Shown here piece by piece: positions 17,378 to 26,711 of a stretch of DNA of 64,000 bases. Every line of letters begins with the position of its first letter. Within the stretch, counting starts at the first letter, position 1. Both the position numbers and the translations under genes were made by a program. The notes under the pieces were generated by a model. That model did not search any database and was not told where the DNA came from. It saw only the letters and a list, made by a program, of their open reading frames with translations. The stretch is from assembly GCF_002368295.1 (NCBI RefSeq), contig NZ_AP018248.1, positions 5,778,937 to 5,842,936 on the forward strand, read 5' to 3'. The DNA is from Tolypothrix tenuis PCC 7101 (GTDB taxonomy: Bacteria; Cyanobacteriota; Cyanobacteriia; Cyanobacteriales; Nostocaceae).

Positions 17378-20300
17378 TTACGAAGAAACTGGGCATGAGG
17401 TAGCAGTCATGGAAGAGTTGGGTACACCACTCGGTACTCCTGCTATGAGTGCAATTTGACCATCTGCAGTTCTAACCCATCCTTGCGCTTCGACCATAAT
17501 CTCGGAACTGGAATCTAAACTTTTGATTTCTTCTTCTATTCGTGCGTTTGGGGAACTTGTTCGATCCAATGTTGCTAGTTCAATTAAGTTGAAAGTGCCT
17601 GTCATGGGGTCGAAAGTACTAGGGGGTAAACTACCGCGTCCAGTAATGATAAATTTTCCTAAAGGTTTGGCATTTGGGCCTTGAGGGCACACTTGAGCAA
17701 ATTTAGTACTAGCATCAATGACATTAGAAGGTAGTTCGATGATTCCTTGGGTGCGTTGCAATTCAGGTTGATTGATATCAATTTGCCCTTGCACACCTAA
17801 TTCCGAACTGGCAGTAATTTCACTTCGGTCTGTTGGGAAAGAAGCTGGCAGGATACCAAATAATCCTTCGGTGTTGATGGTGACGTTACCACCGTTACCT
17901 GTAAAAGCATTGGCGCGGATATCACTGTTTTCTTTGGCAACAGCTACGATCGCAGTGGCATTAATGGTAATGTTACCGCCGTTACCCGCACCTTGGCTAA
18001 TCCCTGCGGTGGCGGAAACGTTACCACCACGCCGCAGCAGCAGTAAATCGGTGTTAAGCGTCATGTTTCCACCATCAGCGGCAAAAGATTCTGCATCGAT
18101 TGTGCCTTGGTCTTTTACACTGATGCGTGGTGAGTTTACTGTCAAATTTCCTGCCTTTCCCTGACCGCGACTACGAACTGACAGAGCACTGGGAGTAGCA
18201 TTTATATTAGAAATTCCTGTCACTTCTACAGCATCTCTAACATTAATGACCAGATTACCACCGCTGCCGGTACTTTTCTCGAATGTATCTGCAGCTATAA
18301 CGCCACCACGGACAATTAAGCGTTTGGCATTTAAGGCTAAATTCCCTGCATTGCCAGAACTATTTGTAGATGTAGCGATCGCACTAACAAACTTATCATT
18401 TTGAGAAGTACCAACAACTTCTACCAGATCGTCAGCATCAATAGTTAGAGAACCTCCCTTACCTGAACTAACTGTAGCAGTTAATATTTGTGCCCCATCT
18501 TTAACTAGTAGGGAATCCGTTTTTAATGTCAAATCTCCTGCATCCCCCGTTGATTTTTGTATTGCCGAAGTAAACAAACCACTCCGACCATTAGGGCTGA
18601 AACCAATTAGTTGCATGTCTTGCGCTTCAATAGTTACAGAACCACCTTTTCCAGCGCCTATGGTAACAGTTAATATTTGAGCTCCATCTTTAAGAAGCAA
18701 GGAATGAGTTTTGAGTGTCAAATCGCCTGCATCCCCTGTAGAGTTTTGTAATGCGGAAGTAATCAAACCACTGGGAAACTGACCATTAGAACTGACACCA
18801 ATTAGTTGCACGTTTTGAGCCTCAATAGTTATAGAACCACCCTTCCCCACACCAACTGTACCAGCACCTACTTGTCCCCCTTCTTTGGCAAGCAAGGAAT
18901 CAGTTTTTATTGTTAAATTGCCTGCATTTCCTGTTGAGTTTCTGTCTGAGGAAGCAAACAAGCCACTACCCGTACCAATCAGTTGTATGTCTTTAGCATC
19001 AACACTCAACAAACCCCCCTTACCAGCGCCAAATGTAGTAGTTAATACTTGTGCTCCCTCCTTAAGCCGCAAGGAATGAGTTTTGAGTGTCAAATCTCCT
19101 GCATTTCCTGTTGAGTTCCGCTGTGAGGAAGCCGCTAAGGCACTACGACCAATAAGTTCTATTTGTTGAGCATCAATAGTTAAGGAACCACCCTTACCTG
19201 CCCCAAATGTAGTAGTAGCTACTTGTGCCCCATCTTTGAGCAGCAAGGAATGAGCTTTGAGTGTCAAATCTCCTGCATCCCCTGTTGAGTTTGGCTGTGT
19301 ACTAGTAAATAAGCCACTACCTCTATCAATCAGTTGTATGTCTTGAGCATTAACAGTTAAAGAACCTGCTTTACCCGCACCAAATGTAATAGCACCCACT
19401 TGTGCCCCACCTTGAACTTGCAACTTGCTAGTTCTAAGATTGACATCACCTCCCTGCCCTTTTGCTTCTGGTTGTACAGCATTAAAAATTAAACTAATAG
19501 TGTTAAGATTGACGGCAATACTAGCATTGATATCGATATTTCCTGCTTGACTGCTATCAGAACCCATCCCACTTGCTATGCCTGCATTGAGGGCACTTTC
19601 GCCTGTCATTTCTAAATTCCGAGCATTTACCGCAATACTTCCGCGATCGCCTGCAGTAACATCTACTTGAGCAGCATTGCTGAGAAAAATATCACTTCTT
19701 TCTACGCCATCGGGAAAACTTAAACTGAGATTCTGTCTATCTGCATTTAATCCCACTGTTCCCACACCAGCCAAACCGCCTAACTCGACTCGCCCACCAA
19801 AAGCGTATAAATTTCCGCCATCCATTTGGATGTCGCCACCAACTAACAGCAAACTATTACCATCGGGTACGCGCAAACCCTCAGCAATAAAACTAGAAGA
19901 TGGATCTAACCCAGAAGGCGCAACGGAGTTATTCGCGATCGCACCCTTGGTAATTTGGTTAAATAACAATGCATCAGGCTTGATAGTTAATAAGGGTGGT
20001 GCTTCGGGATTAGTAGCACTGAAGTTGCCTATTGTGCCAAAGCGAACTGCATTTGCTGTTGTGGCGACAAACGAACCACCAATATCCAACCTTGCATTAG
20101 CACCAAATAAAATCCCATTGGGGTTGATTAAGAAGAGATTGGCACTGCCTTGGGTTCCCAAAGTTCCGAAAATATTAGAAGCTTGAGTGCCTGTCACCCT
20201 TGTTAAAATATTCTCAACTCCATTCGGGTTGGCGAAATAAACTCTTTGCCCATCGTTAATATTAAATTGACTGAAGCTGTGAAAAAGATTGCTGCCTCGC

Positions 20301-20521
20301 CTAGCACCACCTTCAATGAGATCACCATTTGCGCCATTAATCAAAATATTAGGTCTAACAAGAGAACTTTCTGCGCCTAACGTGTTATCTGGGGTAAGTT
20401 GAGCGCGAACAGATGTGCTTGTCAATACTAAAACACCGCAGAACAGCAACAACTCAAACCCGTTCTGTCTTCTCAAATGGGGATGAATGCGCTCTTGTGA
20501 GTGACGGTTGTGGTGATGCAT
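17378..20521 (-). CDS. Filamentous-haemagglutinin N-terminal domain exoprotein with tandem repeats
   Basis: 1047 aa. A long basic leader and hydrophobic core end at AQA-type sequence SVRAQ (about residue 41). The TPS domain follows: GSNLFHSFSQFNI, NPNGVENILTRVTG, NLFLINPNGILFGANARLDI. Residues about 360-730 hold six to seven repeats of some 58-64 aa with pattern GAGKGGSLTIDAQ..LIG...NSTGDAGDLTLKTHSLLLKDGAQ, predicted to stack as a beta-helix. The C-terminus (FAQVCPQGPNAKPLGKFIITG) is typical of cyanobacterial members. The protein is expected to be secreted or surface-bound; the partner pore is not in the window. The repeats suggest length change by recombination. Confidence 0.9.
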   Translation of the reverse strand: MHHHNRHSQERIHPHLRRQNGFELLLFCGVLVLTSTSVRAQLTPDNTLGAESSLVRPNILINGANGDLIEGGARRGSNLFHSFSQFNINDGQRVYFANPNGVENILTRVTGTQASNIFGTLGTQGSANLFLINPNGILFGANARLDIGGSFVATTANAVRFGTIGNFSATNPEAPPLLTIKPDALLFNQITKGAIANNSVAPSGLDPSSSFIAEGLRVPDGNSLLLVGGDIQMDGGNLYAFGGRVELGGLAGVGTVGLNADRQNLSLSFPDGVERSDIFLSNAAQVDVTAGDRGSIAVNARNLEMTGESALNAGIASGMGSDSSQAGNIDINASIAVNLNTISLIFNAVQPEAKGQGGDVNLRTSKLQVQGGAQVGAITFGAGKAGSLTVNAQDIQLIDRGSGLFTSTQPNSTGDAGDLTLKAHSLLLKDGAQVATTTFGAGKGGSLTIDAQQIELIGRSALAASSQRNSTGNAGDLTLKTHSLRLKEGAQVLTTTFGAGKGGLLSVDAKDIQLIGTGSGLFASSDRNSTGNAGNLTIKTDSLLAKEGGQVGAGTVGVGKGGSITIEAQNVQLIGVSSNGQFPSGLITSALQNSTGDAGDLTLKTHSLLLKDGAQILTVTIGAGKGGSVTIEAQDMQLIGFSPNGRSGLFTSAIQKSTGDAGDLTLKTDSLLVKDGAQILTATVSSGKGGSLTIDADDLVEVVGTSQNDKFVSAIATSTNSSGNAGNLALNAKRLIVRGGVIAADTFEKSTGSGGNLVINVRDAVEVTGISNINATPSALSVRSRGQGKAGNLTVNSPRISVKDQGTIDAESFAADGGNMTLNTDLLLLRRGGNVSATAGISQGAGNGGNITINATAIVAVAKENSDIRANAFTGNGGNVTINTEGLFGILPASFPTDRSEITASSELGVQGQIDINQPELQRTQGIIELPSNVIDASTKFAQVCPQGPNAKPLGKFIITGRGSLPPSTFDPMTGTFNLIELATLDRTSSPNARIEEEIKSLDSSSEIMVEAQGWVRTADGQIALIAGVPSGVPNSSMTATSCPVSS
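18335..19445 (-). repeat. Tandem coding repeats of about 170-195 bp in the haemagglutinin-like gene
   Basis: Recurring blocks such as GAGTGTCAAATCTCCTGCAT and AATACTTGTGCTCC (plus strand) recur every 170-195 bp. At least six units are clear; the outer ones are diverged. Two units share long identical stretches, suggesting recent gene conversion or duplication. Confidence 0.75.
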
Positions 20522-20896
20522 AGATGTGGTTGGGACTGGAATTACGCTATTGAACTATATTTCTGCCTTGATTTAACTTATGCATAATTTGGGTGACAGT
20601 AGAAAAGAAGCTGTCACGTCGCTTCTCTTAAGGAGACGCTGCGCGATCGCTCCAAATTCCCAATTCAAAATTCAAGCACGACCAGGATAAATCTGGGTGC
20701 TTGAATTGCTTCAGGGGAAATTGCAAGCATCGCTGCTTAGGTTGCCAAAAAGCAGTAGTTTATTCAATTAAATGTAAATTTAGGTGCCAATACCGTGAAG
20801 TTATCTCTGGGAAAGCGATCGCCAACTTTCCAAGTAATAACTTTTACAGGGTATAAGTATTACACTGTGAAATAATATATCCCACAAATAGGAAAT
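20522..20896. other. 375-bp divergent intergenic region
   Basis: It separates the haemagglutinin-like gene from the epimerase. It contains a GC-rich interspersed motif with HIP1 (CGCTTCTCTTAAGGAGACGC, then GCGATCGC) near 20625-20650. Promoters are expected for both genes but none can be assigned. Confidence 0.4.
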
Positions 20897-21847
20897 ATGG
20901 CTAAAATCATCGTTACAGGAGCAGCTGGATTTATTGGTTCTCATCTGGCAGAAGCATTACTCCAACAAGGTCAAGAAGTAATTGGTATTGATGAAGTTAA
21001 TGATTACTATGACCCAATATTTAAGCGCAAAAATCTGGCACACTTACAAGTATTTCCTAACTTTACATTTATTGAAGAAGATATTCAGTTATTAGATTGG
21101 CCAGCACTACTTCAGGATGTGGAGGTAGTTTACCATCAAGCAGCGCAAGCGGGAGTTAGAGCCAGTTGGGGTAAAGGCTTCCGCGCTTATACCGAACGCA
21201 ATCTTAATGCTACACAAGTTTTACTAGAAGCTGCTAAAGATGCCAAAAACTTGCAAAGGCTGGTATTTGCTTCCACATCCAGCGTTTATGGTGATGCAGA
21301 AACTCTACCCACTCACGAAGGAATTCCACCTCGGCCTGTTTCTCCTTATGGTATTACCAAGTTAGCAGCCGAGCGTTTGTGTGGGTTGTATCACAAAAAC
21401 TTTGGTGTACCTTTTGTATCCTTACGCTACTTTACAGTTTACGGGCCAAGACAGCGCCCGGATATGGCATTCCACAAGTTTTTCAAAGCGGCTTTAGCAG
21501 ATGAAGCCATTCCCGTTTTTGGTGATGGACAGCAAACGCGAGACTTTACCTTTATTAATGACGCTGTCGCCGCTAATTTAGCCGCCGCCACTGCACCTAA
21601 TGCGATTGGCGAAATATTCAATATTGGTGGTGGTAGCAGAGTAGTGTTAGCAGAAGTCTTAGCGACGATGGAAGAAATAATTGGCAAACCCATCAAAAGA
21701 AACCATATAGAAAAAGCAATGGGAGATGCGCGCCACACTGCTGCTGATGTATCTAAAGCGCGGGAAATTCTAGGATATCAGCCCAAAGTTTCCCTCAAAG
21801 AAGGTTTGACCCAGGAATGGCATTGGATCAAGGCTTTGTATAGTTAA
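20897..21847 (+). CDS. NAD-dependent nucleotide-sugar epimerase/dehydratase (extended SDR)
   Basis: 316 aa. The N-terminal NAD-binding motif is TGAAGFIGSHLAEAL (residues 7-21). The catalytic triad region is STSSVYGDA and YGITKLAAE (Ser, Tyr-x3-Lys). HQAAQAGVRASWG near residue 80 is characteristic of UDP-glucuronate or UDP-glucose 4-epimerases. The start has a weak site (ATAGGAAAT) before the ATG. It converts the sugar of a UDP- or GDP-sugar, probably to feed the polysaccharide locus whose last gene ends 272 bp away on the other strand. The exact substrate is not readable. Confidence 0.88.
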   Translation: MAKIIVTGAAGFIGSHLAEALLQQGQEVIGIDEVNDYYDPIFKRKNLAHLQVFPNFTFIEEDIQLLDWPALLQDVEVVYHQAAQAGVRASWGKGFRAYTERNLNATQVLLEAAKDAKNLQRLVFASTSSVYGDAETLPTHEGIPPRPVSPYGITKLAAERLCGLYHKNFGVPFVSLRYFTVYGPRQRPDMAFHKFFKAALADEAIPVFGDGQQTRDFTFINDAVAANLAAATAPNAIGEIFNIGGGSRVVLAEVLATMEEIIGKPIKRNHIEKAMGDARHTAADVSKAREILGYQPKVSLKEGLTQEWHWIKALYS

Positions 21848-21915
21848 AAATTGACTGCGATCGCAAATACAGCAATTGAGTTTTCAACAATAGTAAATGC
21901 GATCGCAAAAGCAGT

Positions 21916-21952
21916 AAATGAGATCCCAAATACAGCAATTGGGATCTCATTT
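21916..21952. terminator. Hairpin between convergent epimerase and tyrosine-kinase genes
   Basis: AAATGAGATCCCAA (21916-21929) pairs perfectly with TTGGGATCTCATTT (21939-21952) around ATACAGCAA. Its place between two gene ends and its 14-bp stem fit a bidirectional terminator. AAATACAGCAATTG also recurs at 21865, so a local duplication helped build it. Confidence 0.65.
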
Positions 21953-22055
21953 GCTATAAATGCTTATATTTTTATGCAATTAATTAAGCAAAACTTATTA
22001 ATCTCAACAATTTGCAGGCGCACAACATTCTTGTGTCTTCAACCCACTGGTAATT

Positions 22056-22118
22056 TCCCCCCAATCCCTAATCCCCAATCCCTAATCCCTAATCCCCAAT
22101 CCCCAGTCCCCAACCCCC
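22056..22118. repeat. CCCCAATCCCTAAT heptamer tandem repeats
   Basis: Short units CCCCAAT, CCCTAAT and CCCCAGT lie directly against the stop codon of the Wzc-type gene. They are the complement of the GGGGATT repeats seen at 25591 and 48092. Confidence 0.8.
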
Positions 22119-22119
22119 A

Positions 22120-24294
22120 CTACCTCGCCACAGAATACTCTTGCTGCTGAGATTCCTGGTTGAAATAGTAGTAACTATGACTTTCGTTTTTGGGAATCAC
22201 ACCATTCACAACTTGTCCTAAGACATTCTGACCAGATTTTTCCAAAATTTCACAAGCGATCGCTGCATGGACGGAATCAACTACCCCAGGACGAACGATA
22301 AATAAAACACCATCAGCCATTTGTCCTAAGGTGGCTGCATCGGCGGCGACGTTTAATGAAGGCGCGTCAATAATCACAAAATCGTAGTTAGTAGCATAAG
22401 TTTGCATTAAAGAAGCCATACGTTTTGAGTCTAATAAAGATGCGGGTGAAGGCGGTACAACTCCCGCTGTCAACACATCTAAATTATCTGTAACTTGTTT
22501 GATAGCTATATCACTTTCAGCCTGTCCAATAATTACATGGCTCAAACCTTGACTATTAGTGAGTTCCCAAATTTTATGCTGAACTGGACAATGTAAATCC
22601 CCATCTATGAGTAGAACTTGACGTTCTGTTTGTGCCATAGCTAGAGCTAAATTAGCAGCTACTGTTGACTTACCTTCTCCGGGAATGGAACTAGTAACCA
22701 CAATAGTTTTTAACTCTTTATCAGCACTCATAAACTTCAAATTGGCGCGTAGCATTCGGTAGGCTTCGCTAATAGGAGAACGGGGATAATCTCTCACAAC
22801 TAGCCTAGAAGGATAGATTTCTAAACCTTCCTGGCTATGATGATATGTTCTCGGCTCTTGAAAAAAGGGTATAACCCCCAACAAAGTTAATCCTAGTAAT
22901 TCTTTAGCTTCATCAATTGTTTTAATTGATTTATCTTTGGCTTCTAAGATATACATATATGCTATCGCCGCTAAAGTAGCTAATAAACCTGCGCTGATAT
23001 ATGCAATTAAAGGTGAAGATACAGGCTTATCGGGAACTTGAGCCTCAGAGACTAAACTGGCATTACCAACATTTTGATTTTCGGCAATACGGCTTTCTTG
23101 CAGCTTTTGTAGTAGCAAAGAATATGTATTTTGCGATGCTTGAACTTTGCGTTCTAACTGTCGCTGCTGTTGCTCTAAACGGGGCAAAATATTGAGTCGT
23201 TGCTTATATGCTGATTGTAAGTTAGATAAGGCTGCAACTTTACTGACTAAACCTAAACGATTTGACTCTAATTTTACCAAATCTCCAGCAAGTTGTTGTT
23301 TGAGCGCTCCATTTTGAAAATTGTTATTATCTTGTGTTTGTGTTGTGCCTACAGCTTGTTTAATACGCTGGTTTAATATTGCTTTTAAAGCTTTTTGTTT
23401 GTTTACTAAACTGATGATTTCTGGATGATCATCCTGTAAAACAGTACGCCTTGCAGCTAGTTGCGATTCTAGTTGCTGAACTTCTTTGAGAATATCTTGC
23501 ACTCCAGCAGTTTGGCTGACGTTAGTTGCTGCTACAGCCTGTTGCGAGGTCATGTTTAATTGCTGGCGGAGTGATTCAGACTGTGAGTTGATATCGGCAA
23601 GCTGAGATTGAGATTCACCTATTTGCCTTTGAAATTCTGTAACTAATTCAATTGATTTACTGGCTTCTTCTTCTAAAGAAACGACTTTATTTCTTTCCTT
23701 AAATCTTGCTAGTTCAGCTTCGGCATTACTGACGATTGATTCGGCAGTCGGTAATTGCATAGTAATAAATTTGCGGGCGGCGGATGCTTCTTTGCGTCGG
23801 GAAGATACATTATGATCTAAATAGGCGCGCATCACTGTATTCACAACTTCTGCGGCAACTTCTGGGTCTCTATCCCGATAGGAAATTTGGATGACATCCG
23901 CCCCCTTAATATCTTTTACTGTAAAATTCTTCAAAAATTCCCGTGGTTTTAAGGGTTGCCCGTGGTCATTTTTTAAGTCAAGCTCAATGATAGTTTGTTG
24001 CACTAAAGGAATAGAACGGATAATTTCTGCTTCTGTATTTAAAGGATTAGTTTTATCATCCTGTGTTACTGCTTCTAACTTGCCTAATTCTGGTGCTACT
24101 CCGGTCATAGTAGAAATGGTATTTGACCTTTGAAACATCAGTTTGCCCTCTGCCTCATAAGCTGGTTTTTGGAAATGTAAAGCCAGCAGAGTCAGAAACA
24201 TTACTGGGAAGAAAACTCCTAAACTAGGGTACCAACGGCGCTGGATAATTTGCCAATATTTATCAAATGAGGATGCAGATTCGATTGTATTCAT
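22120..24294 (-). CDS. Wzc/GumC-type polysaccharide co-polymerase and tyrosine autokinase
   Basis: 724 aa from Met at 24294. Upstream in-frame codons to 24429 merely translate an AATTACGAATT repeat (NYELRISNYL), so I reject the longer start. Order: Wzz domain with TM1 near residue 30 (PSLGVFFPVMFLTLLALHF), a long coiled coil (about 170-420), TM2 (LIAYISAGLLATLAAIAYMY), then the BY-kinase: Walker A SSIPGEGKSTVAANLA near 535, Walker A' VLLIDGDLH, Walker B DFVIIDAPSL. The C-terminal Tyr cluster is SHSYYYFNQ...EYSV. It controls chain length and export by cycles of Tyr phosphorylation. It is the last gene of the minus-strand polysaccharide locus. Confidence 0.92.
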   Translation of the reverse strand: MNTIESASSFDKYWQIIQRRWYPSLGVFFPVMFLTLLALHFQKPAYEAEGKLMFQRSNTISTMTGVAPELGKLEAVTQDDKTNPLNTEAEIIRSIPLVQQTIIELDLKNDHGQPLKPREFLKNFTVKDIKGADVIQISYRDRDPEVAAEVVNTVMRAYLDHNVSSRRKEASAARKFITMQLPTAESIVSNAEAELARFKERNKVVSLEEEASKSIELVTEFQRQIGESQSQLADINSQSESLRQQLNMTSQQAVAATNVSQTAGVQDILKEVQQLESQLAARRTVLQDDHPEIISLVNKQKALKAILNQRIKQAVGTTQTQDNNNFQNGALKQQLAGDLVKLESNRLGLVSKVAALSNLQSAYKQRLNILPRLEQQQRQLERKVQASQNTYSLLLQKLQESRIAENQNVGNASLVSEAQVPDKPVSSPLIAYISAGLLATLAAIAYMYILEAKDKSIKTIDEAKELLGLTLLGVIPFFQEPRTYHHSQEGLEIYPSRLVVRDYPRSPISEAYRMLRANLKFMSADKELKTIVVTSSIPGEGKSTVAANLALAMAQTERQVLLIDGDLHCPVQHKIWELTNSQGLSHVIIGQAESDIAIKQVTDNLDVLTAGVVPPSPASLLDSKRMASLMQTYATNYDFVIIDAPSLNVAADAATLGQMADGVLFIVRPGVVDSVHAAIACEILEKSGQNVLGQVVNGVIPKNESHSYYYFNQESQQQEYSVAR

Positions 24295-24422
24295 AACGGT
24301 TTTTGTTTTTATAATAAACAAATTTAAGTAATTACTAATTCGTAATTCGTAATTCGTAATTAAAAAGTTATTTCTCTTGCTATATAGTGATAGGATATTT
24401 TTCTCATAGGAAGCTTCTGAGC

Positions 24423-25589
24423 TTAACAAGATGAAAAATGATTTTTTAAATTAGTTGTAGAATTTTGATGGTGAATTGTGGCGATCGCACTAATTACCCT
24501 TTCTAAATCTGCGTTGGTTAAATTGGAACCGGAAGGTAAACAAAGACCTCTGGTAAATAAATCTTCGGACACCGCACCACCGATATATTCACAGTCAGCA
24601 AATACAGGCTGTAGATGCAAAGGCTTCCATACAGGACGGGATTCTATTTGCTGTTCTGCAAGGAAGAGGCGGATTTGTTCTCGATCTGCACCAAAGGCTT
24701 TGGGGTCGATTGTCAAGCAAGTAAGCCAGCGAGTAGCTTGACCAAAACCCACTTCTGGCATAAATTCGATTCCTGGTAGCTTTGCTAAAGCTTTTTGATA
24801 GATTTTAAAGTTGCGTCTGCGGGCTGCAACTCGTTCAGATAAAACCTGCAATTGACCTCGACCAATTCCCGCCAAAACGTTGCTGAGACGATAATTGTAA
24901 CCGATTTCTGAATGTTGATAATGGGGAGCGCGATCGCGGGCTTGGGTAGCCAAAAACCGCGCTTTCTCTATTAGTTGGGAATCATGAGAGACTAACATCC
25001 CACCGCCAGAAGTGGTAATAATTTTATTGCCGTTAAAGGAAAAAATACCGATGCGTCCGAAACTTCCAGTGGCACGTCCTTTATAAGTAGCACCTAAAGA
25101 TTCGGCTGCGTCTTCAATTAAGGGTATGTCAAAATGATTGCAAGCTTCTAAAATGGGGTCGATATCTGCACTTTGACCATATAGGTGAACCACAATCACA
25201 GCTTTGGGTAAATTACCAATTCTGGCGCGGCGTTCCAACGTTCCCCATAATAGATCGGGATTCATATTCCAAGAAACGCGATCGCAGTCAATAAAAACTG
25301 GCTTTGCACCTAAATAAGTAATGGGGTTCGCTGTAGCCGCAAACGTCAAAGTAGAACAAAAAACTTCATCCCCAGGCTGTACCCCCACCAATCGCAAAGC
25401 CAAATGAATCGCCGCTGTTCCAGAACTCACAGCCGCAGCATAAGGCGCACCTATCACTTGACAAAATTCCTGTTCAAAAGCATCGATATGCGGCCCTACT
25501 GGCGCAATCCAGTTAGTGGCAAATGCTTCTTTGACGAATTCTAACTCGCGATCGCCCATGTGAGGCGGTGACAGGAGAATTGGTTTCAT
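24423..25589 (-). CDS. DegT/DnrJ/EryC1/StrS-family sugar aminotransferase
   Basis: 388 aa. PLP-dependent: the Schiff-base Lys lies in FSFNGNKIITTSGGG, the phosphate cup is SSGTAAIHLAL, and DAAESLGA carries the Asp that contacts the pyridine N. The start MKPILLSPPHMGDRELEFVKEAF is typical of PglE/PseC-like enzymes that aminate UDP-4-keto-6-deoxy-HexNAc. The CapD-type dehydratase at the head of the locus would make that keto sugar, so together they likely produce UDP-4-amino-4,6-dideoxy-HexNAc (inference). A GGGGATT repeat block separates it from the methyltransferase upstream. Confidence 0.9.
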   Translation of the reverse strand: MKPILLSPPHMGDRELEFVKEAFATNWIAPVGPHIDAFEQEFCQVIGAPYAAAVSSGTAAIHLALRLVGVQPGDEVFCSTLTFAATANPITYLGAKPVFIDCDRVSWNMNPDLLWGTLERRARIGNLPKAVIVVHLYGQSADIDPILEACNHFDIPLIEDAAESLGATYKGRATGSFGRIGIFSFNGNKIITTSGGGMLVSHDSQLIEKARFLATQARDRAPHYQHSEIGYNYRLSNVLAGIGRGQLQVLSERVAARRRNFKIYQKALAKLPGIEFMPEVGFGQATRWLTCLTIDPKAFGADREQIRLFLAEQQIESRPVWKPLHLQPVFADCEYIGGAVSEDLFTRGLCLPSGSNLTNADLERVISAIATIHHQNSTTNLKNHFSSC

Positions 25590-25590
25590 G

Positions 25591-25727
25591 GTGGGGGATT
25601 GGGGATTGGGGAACTCGGGGCCCCCTCTGGGGATAAGGGGTAATGGGGATTGGGGACTGGGGACTGGGGATTGGGGAACTCGGGGCCCCCTCTGGGGATA
25701 AGGGGTAATGGGGATTGGGGATTAATA
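25591..25727. repeat. 65-bp tandem duplication within GGGGATT repeats
   Basis: The unit starting GGGGATTGGGGAACTCGGGG at 25601 recurs at 25666 almost unchanged, including CCCCCTCTGGGGATAAGGGG. The inner CGGGGCCCCC is palindromic. It lies immediately upstream of the aminotransferase start. Confidence 0.85.
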
Positions 25728-25737
25728 AAAACTCACA

Positions 25738-25781
25738 ATTACCAATTACCAATTACCAATTACCCATTACCAATTAGAAAA
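25738..25781. repeat. AATTACC heptamer tandem repeat
   Basis: Six units of AATTACC/CATTACC abut the stop codon of the methyltransferase. The same unit recurs at 32541-32612 and, reversed, at 33776-33810. Confidence 0.85.
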
Positions 25782-26561
25782 CTATTTAGTACAAACAAAA
25801 TACAGCATTCCCTGATTTTGTTCTTGCAGAAAATCTTCTAGAGAAGTCGATAATTTGCCTTGATTTATTTGAAAATTAGAACCCAGTGCAACTATCTCAA
25901 AATTTGCTGCTTTGATAATTTGATATGCTTCTTCAACTCGATACCAATATAAATATGGCGGTTGATCGAGTAGCGATTGCAAGTTAGTATTTCCTGCATA
26001 CTTCAATTGCGGTAGATATTGTATTGAGCGATTGACATGAGTAAGTTTCCTTAATAAGCGTAAATAGGCTAAATAAGGTAAGTAAAATGGACTTTTGGCT
26101 CGACTATCAAAATTCAGCAATGAAAATATTGCTGTGCCACCTGGTTTTAAAATCCGATATGCTTCTTTAAAAGCATTAAATCTGCCAGTTTCATCTTCAA
26201 TATTACAAAGTACTTGTTGCAGATAAACTAATTGCTCGAATTCATTATCGTCATAACTTAACGATACTGCATCCTCAACAGCAAAACTAATACTATTAGT
26301 AATATCTCTTCGCTTTGCTATTTCAACAAATTCAGGTACATAATCGAAAGCATATAGATTGGTGAATCCTCCTTCTTTCATGCAGGAAATTATCCTGCCT
26401 CCACCTGTACCAGCCTCTAATGTTTTCAAACTTTCATCTAAATAGGTGGCTATCAAAAATTTATCAGAAGATGAGAGAGAATATTCTTTATATGCCCAAA
26501 AGTTAAATTCTACCGTACTATACATTTCTTTTGGGCTATATATTTTAACTGCACTTGCCAT
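25782..26561 (-). CDS. Class I SAM-dependent methyltransferase
   Basis: 260 aa from the ATG at 26561, which follows a good ribosome site (CAGGAG). A longer frame to 26654 only translates a MITE (copy B) and is rejected. Motif I is TLEAGTGGGRIIS near residue 50; post-I acidic FDYVPEFVEIA, VEDAVSLSYDDNEFEQLV and the VLCNIEDE...RILKPGGTAIFS block complete a Rossmann methyltransferase. It probably decorates a sugar or lipid of the polysaccharide. The C-terminal half is enriched in aromatic residues (PFYLPYLAYLRLL), perhaps a membrane-facing surface. Confidence 0.8.
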   Translation of the reverse strand: MASAVKIYSPKEMYSTVEFNFWAYKEYSLSSSDKFLIATYLDESLKTLEAGTGGGRIISCMKEGGFTNLYAFDYVPEFVEIAKRRDITNSISFAVEDAVSLSYDDNEFEQLVYLQQVLCNIEDETGRFNAFKEAYRILKPGGTAIFSLLNFDSRAKSPFYLPYLAYLRLLRKLTHVNRSIQYLPQLKYAGNTNLQSLLDQPPYLYWYRVEEAYQIIKAANFEIVALGSNFQINQGKLSTSLEDFLQEQNQGMLYFVCTK

Positions 26562-26601
26562 GATGATAAACTCCTGATATTTCTGGTAATCAATCACTAT
26601 G

Positions 26602-26706
26602 CAATACTTGTCGGTTAAGAGGAACAAGGGGAATGAGAAAGTGGAAAGAAACAACCTTTAACCCAAAACAAATTTTGATTTCAAAATGCTTAACAGAGTA
26701 GTATTG
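26602..26706. mobile_element. MITE, copy B, with perfect 10-bp target duplication
   Basis: The ends are CAATACTTGTCGGTTAAG (26602-26619) and, reversed, CAATACTACTCTGTTAAG (26689-26706). The direct repeat AATCACTATG flanks both sides (26592-26601 and 26707-26716). The second copy overlaps the last codons of the FemAB-like gene. It has no coding capacity; it would need a transposase elsewhere. It lies inside the polysaccharide operon. Confidence 0.88.
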
Positions 26707-26711
26707 AATCA

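Noticed and set aside
19677..20186. 169-codon plus-strand frame
   Set aside because: Antisense to the conserved TPS domain of the haemagglutinin-like gene.
24295..24429. Longer N-terminus for the Wzc-type kinase
   Set aside because: These codons translate an AATTACGAATT intergenic repeat, and the known family start aligns with Met at 24294.
25591..25781. Possible CRISPR array
   Set aside because: Units are 7 bp or a single 65-bp duplication without regular spacers; no cas genes are seen in the window.
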